The notes beneath the pieces were generated by a model. It was not told the origin of the DNA. It made no database searches and worked only from the letters and a program-made list of their open reading frames with translations. Of a stretch of DNA of 64,000 bases, positions 43,390 to 52,792 are shown piece by piece (the first letter of the stretch is position 1; every line of letters starts with the position of its first letter). The DNA lies in NCBI GenBank assembly GCA_046327755.1, contig JAXLXW010000014.1:61044-125043 (forward strand). Direction: 5' to 3'. The translations under genes and the position numbers were made by a program. The DNA comes from SCN-70-22 sp046327755 (GTDB taxonomy: Bacteria; Gemmatimonadota; Gemmatimonadetes; Gemmatimonadales; Gemmatimonadaceae).

Positions 43390-43618
43390 AGACGAACGAG
43401 TCTGGGTGCCGTGCGCATGGAGCCGTGGTGCTCTCGATGCGCGTCGTGCCGCCGTGAAAAAGTGGCTCCTTCGTGACGCGCGAAAGTATTGCGCACAATC
43501 GCCAATTAGTCGAGCACGAATTTCATTCGGCGATGCGTACGAACCACGAAGAAGCGCGGAGATGCACGAAGCGGCGCGTTGAACGCCGCGATCTCCTAGT
43601 CTTCGGACGTTTGATCGC

Positions 43619-44863
43619 TCAACGCGTCACCGGCTGCAGCTTCACCAGGCCGTTGAGCATGTCGGAGGCGTAGACGGCATCGCCGGTGTATTGCACCCCC
43701 CAGACGAAGACCGGCTTCCCCGTCTCGAAGACGCCGGTCGCAACGAGCCGGCCGGCCTTCTTCATGTCGCAACGCCCGTCGGACACCTTCTGATCGAGCG
43801 TGCAGAGCCCCGGATTTCCATTCAGGTCGAGGACGTGCACGCCGGCGTTGTAGTACGCGGCATAGAGGAACTTGCGGCTCTCATCCACCGAGAAGTTGTG
43901 CGTCCCTGCCCCGGGTACCGAGTAGAACGCGACCTCGCGCGGCGACGCCGGATTCTCGAGGTCGACGACGTGGATGTCCCCCGATGACTGGTCAAAGAGG
44001 CGCGCCGCCCCTTCTTCCCCGATGATGGCAAACCGTTTGGCGCCGGTGGCCTGGTCGCGCAGCCACCAGATGTTGTGCACCTCGCCGTTCACCGTGAGGA
44101 GGCGTGTGATCTCCACCGGGTTCTGGATCGTCCCCCCTTTGCCACCGCCACCGATGTCCCACATGACCATCCCGTCGTTCCAGAGCGCGGTGAAGAGGAT
44201 CCCGTCGCGCACGTAGACGTCGTGGATGAACGGGTTCCCCATGTCGCGGAACATCACCTCGCGCGGGTTGGCCGGGTCGCTCAAGTCGACGATCATCAGC
44301 CGCGACGGATGCGCCCCGGCGCTGTTCACCGAGAGGAACGCGTAGAGCGTGCCGTTGATGCGCTGCACCTCGGCGGTATGCACGCCGCGCTGGATGTTGG
44401 GCGAGGTGAAGCGCGAGAGGGGGCGCGGCTTCGTGGGATTGGTGAGGTCGTAGATCTCCAGTGACCCCGGGGCAAGCTCGGTGGGAAAGACCAGGAGCTT
44501 GCCGTCGTCGCTCACCTGCACATCGCCGGTGGTGCGAATCGAGACGCCCGTCACCAGCGGCGGAACGATGATCGAGTCGACGAGGGTCGGCGTTGCCCCC
44601 TTCACATCCCAGATGAAGACCGCGTTTCCGGGCGTACGCTGGCAACCGCTGCACCACCACGTGCTGGTATAGGCGTAGCCGCCGTGCACCCACACCTCCC
44701 CTGTATAGCGATTGCTGATGGCCCCGCGCCCGAGCACGGTCATGACCGTCGGCTGCGCCGGCTCGGGGATCGGTGTCACCGTGCCGATCGGGTCGTCGGA
44801 GCCGCCGCAGGCGGAGAGCAGCAGCGCGATGGTGGGAGAGAGCAGGCGGCGAAGCGCGGGCAA
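43619..44863 (-). CDS. Lipoprotein with LVIVD-type beta-propeller repeats
   Basis: 414 residues from a TTG start. A lipobox in LLLSAC gives lipidated Cys19 followed by Gly-Gly-Ser-Asp. The rest is built from repeats such as LEIYDLTNPTKPR, LMIVDLSDPANPR and IHVVDLENPASPR, the LVIVD pattern of surface beta-propellers. Several cysteine pairs (WWCSGCQ, near residue 71; LCTLDQKVSDGRC) suggest disulfides. No catalytic motif is visible. The upstream ATP-grasp operon is unrelated in compartment. The gap between 43390 and 43618 is AT-richer and probably carries the ATP-grasp promoter. Function unknown. Confidence 0.75.
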   Translation of the reverse strand: MPALRRLLSPTIALLLSACGGSDDPIGTVTPIPEPAQPTVMTVLGRGAISNRYTGEVWVHGGYAYTSTWWCSGCQRTPGNAVFIWDVKGATPTLVDSIIVPPLVTGVSIRTTGDVQVSDDGKLLVFPTELAPGSLEIYDLTNPTKPRPLSRFTSPNIQRGVHTAEVQRINGTLYAFLSVNSAGAHPSRLMIVDLSDPANPREVMFRDMGNPFIHDVYVRDGILFTALWNDGMVMWDIGGGGKGGTIQNPVEITRLLTVNGEVHNIWWLRDQATGAKRFAIIGEEGAARLFDQSSGDIHVVDLENPASPREVAFYSVPGAGTHNFSVDESRKFLYAAYYNAGVHVLDLNGNPGLCTLDQKVSDGRCDMKKAGRLVATGVFETGKPVFVWGVQYTGDAVYASDMLNGLVKLQPVTR

Positions 44864-44951
44864 GGGAGAGGGGACGGGTGACGGGAGAACGGATGCGCGC
44901 GGGGCGTGAGCCGAGTGCGTGTGTGGGAACGTACGTGGAGGCGTGCTGCTG

Positions 44952-46292
44952 CTAATGCGTGGTCATCGGTGCATTCGCGGCGCCGTAGCGGCCGAAGCGC
45001 TCTCGCATGGTGCCGGTGTGCAGACGTATACCGGCTGACCAGAGCCAGAGTTGCGACGACTGGAAGTAGGCGACCGGATCGAGTGGCGTTGGGTGCGCGA
45101 GCGCGCGTGGACGAAGCCATCCCGCCTCAGCGAAGGGAACGAGTTGCAGGCCCCCCCACGCGCGAGGCTCGGCGGCGACGTTCACCGTGACGATGCTCCA
45201 GCGAGTGCGCCCCAGGATGTTGAAGTCCAGCAGCGGTCGCACGGTGCGATACGAGTCGCTGAGCCGATCCTCCTCCGGGCGTTCGGTCTGCTCGAGGCGG
45301 AGCGCGAGCGTTGCCCCGCGCACGGCCAGCCCCCCCTCGGCCAGGATGGACTGGAAGGTGAAGATGTCGGGGCGACGCGCGTTCCCCTCGCGCGTGCGCA
45401 CCCACTCGGCGAAGGCGTAGCGTACGGCCGGCGTCGAGCCGACGCGAGCGATCCATCGCAGCGATGCCGCGTCCTTGCGTTGGTCGAGTCCCTGCCCGGT
45501 GGCAAACTCCGGCGACTGCACGCGAGCCGCGCTGGCCGAGAGTTCGAGGCCGCGGGGGGCCCATACCGTCAGGCGTGACGACCACGAGTCGAGCGCCCGG
45601 CCGCCGTTAGGCCAGTCGGCCGGCCCCTCCGGTTCATCGCCGTTGAAGCGGGCCACCTCGAGCGCGGCGCCGCGTACGCGAAGGCTCCCCACCACGAGGA
45701 CGCGCTCCATGACCTGCGCGAGGTGGTGGTTGACCGGGTACTTCACGAAGGGGCGCACCATCGGGTCGTCGCTCCCGAACGGGACCACGCCCTTGCCCCC
45801 CCAGAGCGACGCCGCGACGCGCCCGTGCGAGGTCTGCGCGCCGAGCATGAGTTCGTGCGCGAAGGTGTGCGGGTGTCGGCGGTCGATGTATCCCTCGCCG
45901 TAGCCGCCGGGGTTGATCTCGCCGCGGCGCAGCGTCCCCCCTTCGAGGTTGAGCGTCGCCAGCGCCTGCACGGCCCCGCCCGCCAGCTGCACGCTCCCGA
46001 AAAGCATGGGCTGCGTGAGGTACCCCTCGCGGATGCGCTGGCCGTGCGCCCCGGGGGATGCGATGCTGCCCAGGGCGATGGCCATGGCGCCGCCGTGAAA
46101 CGGTGCGCGCGTTGCCGCGCTGTCGGCACGCGCTGCGGGATGAGCGTGCTGCGCCGCGAGTGGGGCCGCGAGCAGGGCCGCGAGCGGGGCCGCGAGCAGA
46201 GCCGTGAGCAGGGCCGTGAGCGGGGCCCCGAGTGCGGCCGTGTTGAGCGAGAGCGCCGTGAACGCGCGCGTCCCCGCGCGGCACCCCCTCAT
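44952..46292 (-). CDS. Outer-membrane beta-barrel-like protein with repeat-built signal peptide
   Basis: About 446 residues from the ATG at 46292. The signal peptide is abnormally long and consists of repeated Leu-Ala-Ala-Pro-Leu-type units encoded by seven 12-bp repeats; cleavage is expected near AAPLAAQ. The mature protein begins with a His-rich segment (HAHPAARAD) and continues with alternating hydrophobic strands and Gly-rich turns (LNLEGGTLRRGEINPGGYGEG, core GEINPGGYGEG), as in porin-like barrels. HHLAQVMERVLV and PHTFAHELM-type His segments are conserved-looking but unassigned. I do not recognise a named family. No partner gene is evident. Confidence 0.6.
   Translation of the reverse strand: MRGCRAGTRAFTALSLNTAALGAPLTALLTALLAAPLAALLAAPLAAQHAHPAARADSAATRAPFHGGAMAIALGSIASPGAHGQRIREGYLTQPMLFGSVQLAGGAVQALATLNLEGGTLRRGEINPGGYGEGYIDRRHPHTFAHELMLGAQTSHGRVAASLWGGKGVVPFGSDDPMVRPFVKYPVNHHLAQVMERVLVVGSLRVRGAALEVARFNGDEPEGPADWPNGGRALDSWSSRLTVWAPRGLELSASAARVQSPEFATGQGLDQRKDAASLRWIARVGSTPAVRYAFAEWVRTREGNARRPDIFTFQSILAEGGLAVRGATLALRLEQTERPEEDRLSDSYRTVRPLLDFNILGRTRWSIVTVNVAAEPRAWGGLQLVPFAEAGWLRPRALAHPTPLDPVAYFQSSQLWLWSAGIRLHTGTMRERFGRYGAANAPMTTH
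46153..46236 (-). repeat. Seven 12-bp tandem repeats in a signal peptide
   Basis: Seven units of GCCGCGAGCRGG type run from 46153 to 46236 (plus strand), with variation mainly at two or three positions. They encode the Leu/Ala/Pro hydrophobic core of the barrel protein's signal peptide. Each unit adds four residues without a frameshift. Confidence 0.85.
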
Positions 46293-46326
46293 CCGCGTGC
46301 CGCGTCGGGGCACCGAGCGGCCGAGC

Positions 46327-47106
46327 CTAACGCTTGGCGCCGGCAGGGGTGGCGGGCTTCGCGGAGGAGTCCTGAACCGGCGCCTTGGCGGCGCTGTCGC
46401 CGGCGGCCGCTGGCGTGTCTTCCACCAAGCGCGCGGTGCGGATGAAGTCGAGCTTGGGGAACTCCTTGTCGAGGTAGGTGTTCCCCTCGCGCATCAGGCG
46501 CATCTGGTCGGGACCGAAACCCGCCGGCGGCCCGTCGCCGTAGCCGGCGTAGAGCGAATCGACCACTGCCATCCCCTCGACCACCTCCGCCACCGGTGCG
46601 AAGCCCATTCCATCGAGCGAGCTGTTGTCGACCAGGTTGATGAAGACCTGCGTCGTGCGCGTGCCGGGCCCCGCCATCGCGAACGACATGCGCCCGCGCG
46701 TGTTGCCCTGCGCCACCGAATCGTCCGGGATCGCGAGGTTCTCCCACGCCGCGTTCACCCCGGGATCGCCGTGCACGCCGAACTGCACCATGAAGCCGGT
46801 GACGGTGCGGAAGAAGCGCGTGTTGTCGAAGAAGCCGCTCTTCACCAGCGAGTAGAGGCGGTCGACCCCCTTAGGGGCCCAGGCGCGATGCGCCTCGAGG
46901 ACGAACGCTCCCTTGCTGGTCTCGAAGCGAACCTTGAACGTCGAGGGCGCCTCGGCCGTTGTCGTCGGCGGGCGGCCGACGTCGGACGTCTCCTTGGGGG
47001 CGTCCTTCCCTATCTGCGCGCCGCAGGCGGCGAGCGTCGAGGTGAGCGCGAGCGCGGCGGCGACGGAACAGACGGAACGAGTCGAACGACGGACGAAACG
47101 CGGCAT
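46327..47106 (-). CDS. Cyclophilin-type peptidyl-prolyl isomerase lipoprotein
   Basis: 259 residues. A lipobox (LTSTLAAC) gives lipidated Cys28. The cyclophilin fold (residues about 57-225) shows VKSGFFDNTRFFRTVTGFMVQ (core FFDNTRFFRTVTGFMVQ), MAGPGTRTTQVFINLVDN and GFAPVAEVVEGM. These are the substrate-binding motifs of bacterial PpiA/B-like enzymes, which assist protein folding in the periplasm by isomerising Xaa-Pro bonds. A Pro/Ala-rich tail ends in GAKR, and the stop codon lies in a GCCTAACG octamer. The ATG at 47106 is chosen; the open frame extends to 47274 without features. Confidence 0.87.
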   Translation of the reverse strand: MPRFVRRSTRSVCSVAAALALTSTLAACGAQIGKDAPKETSDVGRPPTTTAEAPSTFKVRFETSKGAFVLEAHRAWAPKGVDRLYSLVKSGFFDNTRFFRTVTGFMVQFGVHGDPGVNAAWENLAIPDDSVAQGNTRGRMSFAMAGPGTRTTQVFINLVDNSSLDGMGFAPVAEVVEGMAVVDSLYAGYGDGPPAGFGPDQMRLMREGNTYLDKEFPKLDFIRTARLVEDTPAAAGDSAAKAPVQDSSAKPATPAGAKR

Positions 47107-47245
47107 GACGAGTCCCTTAGGGGAGAGGTCGAAGGTACGGTGAAAGCCGGAGGCGGCGGCGCTGTTGCGGCACAACGACGGCGCGGTTGCCACTGCGAGC
47201 ACAACGTGCCGAGGCGCGTATGGGTTGCGACCTGTGGCCAGGGTA

Positions 47246-48388
47246 TCAGCGTGGTGCTTGCCGCGACCGGACATCGAACCGTCCTACGCGTCCGCCGCTC
47301 CCCGAGGCGTAGAAGATACCATCGCGCGACGCGCGCACCGCGTGATATCCGACCGAATCGAAGGCCCCCCACTGCATCCCGCCGTTGAGCGAGATGTCGC
47401 TGCCGGCGGGGCCGACGGCGACGCCGATACGCGGACCGCCGGGCAGCTGCACAAAGGCGACCCCCGAGCGGTAGCCGCGTGGTGGGTTGGCATCGATGAG
47501 GCGCCACTGCGGTCCGCTCAACGTCACCGCGGCATTGCTGCGCGTGGAGTCGTCCTGGGCGTAGTGGCCACCCACGACCATCATCCCCTCCCCGGGGATC
47601 TGTGCCACGGAGAAGATCCCCGCGGACGCCTCGCCATCGCGGATCGGGGTGTCGTACGCTACCCACTGGCGCAGGCGATTCGCGCTGCGGTGCAGGCGCG
47701 CGACCGAGCCACCGCTCCCGATCACGGCGACGAGCGAATCCGGACTCCCCAGTGCGAGGAGCGAGCTCCCGCTGGCGGCGAAGGCCGCCTCGCCCGGCTC
47801 GGCGATGGGACGCTCGTCGAAGGCTGGTTCGCGCCAGGTCTCGCCACCGTCGCGCGTGACGAGGAGGAAGAAGCGCCCGTCGATCGGGTCGCCTAACGCA
47901 ATCCCGTTCGCGTCGTCCCAAAAGGCGATGGCGTCGAGGAAGACCGAGGTGTCGCGCGCCTGGTAGCGAAGCGACCAGCTCTTCCCGCCGTCCGTGGTGC
48001 GCCAGATGCGCCCAGCGGTGGCGGCAACGTGGGCCACGCGCGCGCTCTGCGCGTGTACCGAGCGCAGGTCGAACGTCGCCGCTCCCGGCACCGTGTCGAC
48101 CTTCCACGTCGTGCCGCCATCGCTGGTATGGATCACCGTCCCCTTGGTTCCGCTTGCCCACGCGGTACGTCCGTCGACGACGCTCAGCCCGCGCAGCGAT
48201 GCAGTCGTACCGCTGGTGAGGGGCACCCATTGGGCGCCCGCCTGCGTCGCGTCGAGCGCGGAGGCCCCCAGCACGAGTGCGGCGTACGCGGCGCACGTGG
48301 CGCACGTGGCGGGACTCGTCAGGCGGTGCCGTCGCGACGCGGACGCGGGGACCAGTTCGCGGGATCGGGCGATGAGGCGCTCGGACAT
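47246..48388 (-). CDS. Secreted YCF48/BNR-repeat beta-propeller protein
   Basis: 380 residues, ATG start. A long signal peptide (with TCATCA repeats) ends near AGAQW. The mature protein is a beta-propeller built of Asp-box repeats: TSDGGTTWK, TTDGGKSWS and TRDGGETWR, with partial copies later. Such domains occur in the photosystem assembly factor YCF48 and in many bacterial surface proteins; photosynthesis is not implied. The C-terminal tail is basic (RSRQAPR). No catalytic residues for a sialidase are evident. It is divergent from nadB across 77 bases. The Leu-Gly of GIALGDPID is encoded by the dispersed octamer. Confidence 0.8.
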   Translation of the reverse strand: MSERLIARSRELVPASASRRHRLTSPATCATCAAYAALVLGASALDATQAGAQWVPLTSGTTASLRGLSVVDGRTAWASGTKGTVIHTSDGGTTWKVDTVPGAATFDLRSVHAQSARVAHVAATAGRIWRTTDGGKSWSLRYQARDTSVFLDAIAFWDDANGIALGDPIDGRFFLLVTRDGGETWREPAFDERPIAEPGEAAFAASGSSLLALGSPDSLVAVIGSGGSVARLHRSANRLRQWVAYDTPIRDGEASAGIFSVAQIPGEGMMVVGGHYAQDDSTRSNAAVTLSGPQWRLIDANPPRGYRSGVAFVQLPGGPRIGVAVGPAGSDISLNGGMQWGAFDSVGYHAVRASRDGIFYASGSGGRVGRFDVRSRQAPR

Positions 48389-48465
48389 GGTGCGCGGGGT
48401 GGGGAAGGGCGATATCGTGAACGACGCGAGTCTTCCAATCTCGCACTCCTCCTGAGCGCCCGGCC

Positions 48466-49977
48466 ATGCCCTCCCTCCTTCGAACGCGATACCTGGTCAT
48501 TGGCAGCGGCGTGGCCGGGTTGCACACCGCCTGGCGCGCCGCGGCCTCGGGCGATGTCCTCGTCCTCACCAAGCGCACGCTGCACGACAGCGCCACCTCC
48601 TACGCCCAGGGCGGGATCGCCGCCGCGCTCGGCGCCGGCGACTCGCCCGAGCTGCACCGCCAGGACACACTCGCCGCCGGCGCCGCGCTGTGCGATCGCG
48701 AGGCGGTGGAAGTGCTGGTGGAGGAAGGGCCGGCGCGGGTGCGCGAGCTGCAGCTGGCGGGAGCGGCCTTCGACCTTGGTTCCGACGGCAAGCTCAAGCT
48801 GGGGCGCGAGGCGGCCCACTCTCGCCGGCGCATCGTGCACGCGCACGGCGACCGCACTGGCGCCGAGGTCGCGCGCACCCTCATCGCGCGCGTGCAGGCC
48901 ACCAAGAGCGCAAGCGTCCTCGAACACGCCCGCGTTCTCGAACTCATCGTCGAGAACGGGCGCTGTGCTGGTGTCCGTGCCAGCGTCATGGGACAGGCCG
49001 TCGAGATCCGCGCCGACGCCACGGTGCTCGCCTCCGGTGGGTGCGGGCAGATCTATCGCTATACCACCAACCCTGTCGTGGCGACCGGCGACGGCTTTGC
49101 CATCGCCCACCGCGCCGGTGTGCGGCTGGCGGACATGGAGTTCGTCCAGTTCCATCCCACGGCGCTCGACACCCCGGAGAACCCGCTCGCACTCATCTCC
49201 GAGGCCGTGCGCGGGGAAGGCGCCACCCTGCTCAACGCCGATGGCGCGCGCTTCATGGTCGGGCGGCACAAGCTGGCCGAACTCGCCCCGCGCGACGTGG
49301 TGGCGCGCGAGATCTTCCGCGAGCGCCAGCGCACCGGGCACGTCTCGCTCGACGCTCGCAAGATCGGGAAGGACTTTGCCGAGCGGTTCCCGGGGATCTT
49401 TGCGTTGTGCCGGCACCGCGGCATCGACCCGCGCAAGGAGTTGATCCCGGTCACTCCCGCTGCGCACTACATGATGGGAGGGATCGTCACCGACCTAGCC
49501 GGCCGCTCCTCGCTCCCGCACCTCTATGCGGCCGGTGAAGTGGCCTGCACCGGGGTGCACGGGGCGAATCGACTCGCCTCCAACTCACTGCTGGAAGGAC
49601 TCGTCTTCGCCGAGCGGGTGGCACGCGACATGGGGACCACGCCGCGTACCGCGGCGCCGCGCAAGGCGGGGGCGTGGGACGTGCCGCCACTCGTCGACCG
49701 CGGGGCCGCGCAGGTGGCCGCCGACAGCATTCGCCAACTGATGTGGGACCATGCGGCGATCGATCGCAACGCGCGCGGCCTGCGCAAGTGCATCACCGAG
49801 TTGGAGTCGCTGCTCGCGCGCCTGCACGTGGGGATGACCGAGGAGCGCAACATGTGCGAGACGGCGCGCCTGGTGGCAGCGGCGGCGCTCGCGCGGCGCG
49901 AGTCGCGCGGCGGGCACTATCGCTCCGACTTCCCCAAGGCCAAGGGGGAGTGGCGCGGCAAGCACATCGAGTGGTGA
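48466..49977 (+). CDS. nadB: L-aspartate oxidase
   Basis: 503 residues, cytoplasmic. It oxidises L-aspartate to iminoaspartate, the first step of de novo NAD synthesis, using FAD and oxygen or fumarate. The Rossmann motif VIGSGVAGLHTAWRA is at residues 10-25, followed by TSYAQGGIAAALGAGDS. Active-site motifs are HRAGVRLADMEFVQFHPTAL (core DMEFVQFHPTAL), ISEAVRGEGA and HYMMGGIVTDLAG, then GEVACTGVHGANRLASNSLLEG (core GVHGANRLASNSL). nadA and nadC follow at 51.7 and 52.8 kb, with copC and copD between. The ATG at 48466 directly precedes the FAD domain. Confidence 0.95.
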   Translation: MPSLLRTRYLVIGSGVAGLHTAWRAAASGDVLVLTKRTLHDSATSYAQGGIAAALGAGDSPELHRQDTLAAGAALCDREAVEVLVEEGPARVRELQLAGAAFDLGSDGKLKLGREAAHSRRRIVHAHGDRTGAEVARTLIARVQATKSASVLEHARVLELIVENGRCAGVRASVMGQAVEIRADATVLASGGCGQIYRYTTNPVVATGDGFAIAHRAGVRLADMEFVQFHPTALDTPENPLALISEAVRGEGATLLNADGARFMVGRHKLAELAPRDVVAREIFRERQRTGHVSLDARKIGKDFAERFPGIFALCRHRGIDPRKELIPVTPAAHYMMGGIVTDLAGRSSLPHLYAAGEVACTGVHGANRLASNSLLEGLVFAERVARDMGTTPRTAAPRKAGAWDVPPLVDRGAAQVAADSIRQLMWDHAAIDRNARGLRKCITELESLLARLHVGMTEERNMCETARLVAAAALARRESRGGHYRSDFPKAKGEWRGKHIEW

Positions 49978-50058
49978 CGAAGGGCGAATCGCACGGCGCC
50001 CCCGCGCGCGCCTGGCACCACCGCAGCATGCGCCCTCCGCACCGTGCCTAACGCCGCA

Positions 50059-50211
50059 ATGGGACGCCGCGCTTCTGACACGGGCAGCTTCATGAAGGCC
50101 TTCGGGCGCTCGCCGCGCGAACGATGCGCCCGCCTCGCCTTCCAGCGCGCGCTCACCGACGCGTGGTTCCTGACCGATCCGCGATTTGCCAATCCTGATT
50201 CCGAACGCTAG
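50059..50211 (+). CDS. Possible 50-residue protein of unknown function
   Basis: A 50-codon frame from ATG to TAG lies in the 259-base gap between nadB and copC. It encodes MGRRASDTGSFMKAF, a mixed basic/hydrophobic helix-like centre (LAFQRALTDAWF) and a charged tail. It has reasonable GC-rich third positions and a copy of the octamer GCCTAACG just upstream at 50046. No family is recognised and no Shine-Dalgarno is obvious. It may be an untranslated spacer. Confidence 0.3.
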   Translation: MGRRASDTGSFMKAFGRSPRERCARLAFQRALTDAWFLTDPRFANPDSER

Positions 50212-50236
50212 CCTCACGCCCTCCCCTTCACGTCCC

Positions 50237-50689
50237 ATGACCACTCCCTCCTTCACTCGTCGCGCCGCCCTGGCGTCGCTCACCGCCGCCACGACGATCG
50301 CCATCGCTACCGCCGCTCCGCTGCGCCCGGCACACGGCGAGTCGGTGCATGTCGCCCCGCCGGTGCCCGCCGCCCGCTTTCACCTTCGCCTCGAGAAGTC
50401 CGAACCGGCGAAGGACGAGACGCTCGCCACCGCGCCCAAGGCCATCCGTCTCTGGTTCTCCCTGGCTCCCGAGATGGCAGTCACCGCGATCAAGCTGTCC
50501 GACGCCAATGGCAACCCGGTCGCGCTCGCCGCGCCCACGCGTGGCAGCGGCGCCAAGGACCCGGTAGAGAGCGCGATCCAGGGCGCCCTGGCGGCCGGGA
50601 CCTACACGGTCTCGTGGAAGACGTCATCCAAGGACGGCCATCCCATTCGCGGCGACTACAGCTTCACCGTGAAAGGCGCGGCCAACTAG
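50237..50689 (+). CDS. copC: CopC-domain copper-binding protein, exported
   Basis: 150 residues. A signal peptide (twin Arg in TRRAALASL, hydrophobic core, cleavage near AHGES) sends it to the periplasm. The mature CopC/YobA fold is small and beta-rich. The expected copper ligands are visible as the His near the start of the mature chain (ARFHLRLEKSEPA) and as Asp/His in SSKDGHPIRGDYSFTV. The N-terminal HLRLEKSEPA corresponds to the HxxLxxSxPA signature of the family. It is followed 2 bases later by copD, so the two form an operon for copper handling or uptake. Confidence 0.88.
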   Translation: MTTPSFTRRAALASLTAATTIAIATAAPLRPAHGESVHVAPPVPAARFHLRLEKSEPAKDETLATAPKAIRLWFSLAPEMAVTAIKLSDANGNPVALAAPTRGSGAKDPVESAIQGALAAGTYTVSWKTSSKDGHPIRGDYSFTVKGAAN

Positions 50690-50691
50690 CG

Positions 50692-51618
50692 GTGCTCGCC
50701 CTCTTCGTCGCCGAACCCGCTCAGGCGGTCATCCGGGCGCTCCTGTTTGCCGGAGCCATGGGACTGGTCGGCGCGGTGCTGTTCGCATGGCGCATTGCCC
50801 CGGTCTTTCCGGATGATGCCCTGCGGGCGGCCGGCGACGGAGCGGAGCGCCTCGTCCGCTGGGCTGGAGCGCTGGTGTCGCTCGCCATTGCCGCGCGTCT
50901 CGTGCAGCAGTCGGCGGCCTTCGCTGACACACCGGCCCAATGGACGACGGCCGTCCCGCTCGTGCTGGGGAGCACGACGTGGGGCAAGGGGTGGATCCTC
51001 CAGGCGCTCGCCCTGCCTGGCGTGCTCCTGTCCGCTCCCCGTGGGATGCGCCATCGCGGTCCCGCGCGGATGGCGTTAGGCGCGGCGCTCCTCGCGCTGT
51101 GCGCCTCGCCGGCGCTGTCCGGCCACGCGGTGGGTGCGCCACGTCTCACCGGAGTCGCCATCGCCTTCGACACGGCGCACGTCGCCGCCGCCGGGGCCTG
51201 GCTCGGAACGCTCGCGGCCGTCGCCGTCGTTGCGATCCCCCTCGCCCGCGCCCGTCCCGCGATCGTGGACCAACCTGCAGCCACTGTCGTCGCAGCGCTC
51301 ATGCGCTTCTCCCCGATCGCGCTCGCCAGCGCTGCCATCCTCGCGCTCACCGGCGCGTTCGCGGCATGGCTGCACCTGGAGACGCTCCCTGCGCTCTGGC
51401 GCAGCGACTACGGCCTCATGCTCGTGCGCAAGCTCGTCATCCTCGCCGGTGTCGGCGCCGCCGGCGCCTACAACTGGAAAGTGAACACGCCACGACTCGC
51501 CGCGGACGGTGACCTTCGCGCGCTGGCGCGGTCCATTGCGGTCGAGCTGCTCCTGGCTGCCGCACTCGTCGCCATCACGGCGGTCCTCGTCGCGACGCCC
51601 CTCCCCGCCGATTCCTGA
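50692..51618 (+). CDS. copD: CopD-family copper transport membrane protein
   Basis: About 308 residues from a GTG 2 bases after the copC stop. Eight hydrophobic helices are visible, with the CopD-type motif GHAVGAPRLTGVAIAFDTAHV (core FDTAHVAAAGAWLGTL) in the middle and a final hydrophobic helix. The conserved His/Trp of FDTAHVAAAGAWLG matches the family signature in which the His is a likely copper ligand. The protein should move copper across the inner membrane with CopC as the periplasmic chaperone. The pair sits between nadB and nadA. It has a CGTTAGGC octamer in MALGAA. Confidence 0.87.
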   Translation: MLALFVAEPAQAVIRALLFAGAMGLVGAVLFAWRIAPVFPDDALRAAGDGAERLVRWAGALVSLAIAARLVQQSAAFADTPAQWTTAVPLVLGSTTWGKGWILQALALPGVLLSAPRGMRHRGPARMALGAALLALCASPALSGHAVGAPRLTGVAIAFDTAHVAAAGAWLGTLAAVAVVAIPLARARPAIVDQPAATVVAALMRFSPIALASAAILALTGAFAAWLHLETLPALWRSDYGLMLVRKLVILAGVGAAGAYNWKVNTPRLAADGDLRALARSIAVELLLAAALVAITAVLVATPLPADS

Positions 51619-51692
51619 TCGGCGCGACGCCGAGGTCTTTTCACGCGATCGTGACCGGCCGCACGACAGGTCACGACGCCCGCCGCGGGCCG

Positions 51693-51721
51693 TCGACCAT
51701 TCCGCTCGTGGCGCCTACATT
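51693..51721 (+). promoter_or_regulatory. Candidate promoter for leaderless nadA transcript
   Basis: TCGACC and TACATT are 17 bases apart. The -10-like element ends 7 bases before the nadA ATG at 51729, the same spacing as at arginase. A promoter here would give nadA-nadC their own transcript, independent of copCD. Pattern match only. Confidence 0.42.
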
Positions 51722-51728
51722 GCCCACC

Positions 51729-52763
<1,035 letters not shown>

Positions 52764-52792
52764 GCTCACCACCTGGACCGGGGAGACGTCTG

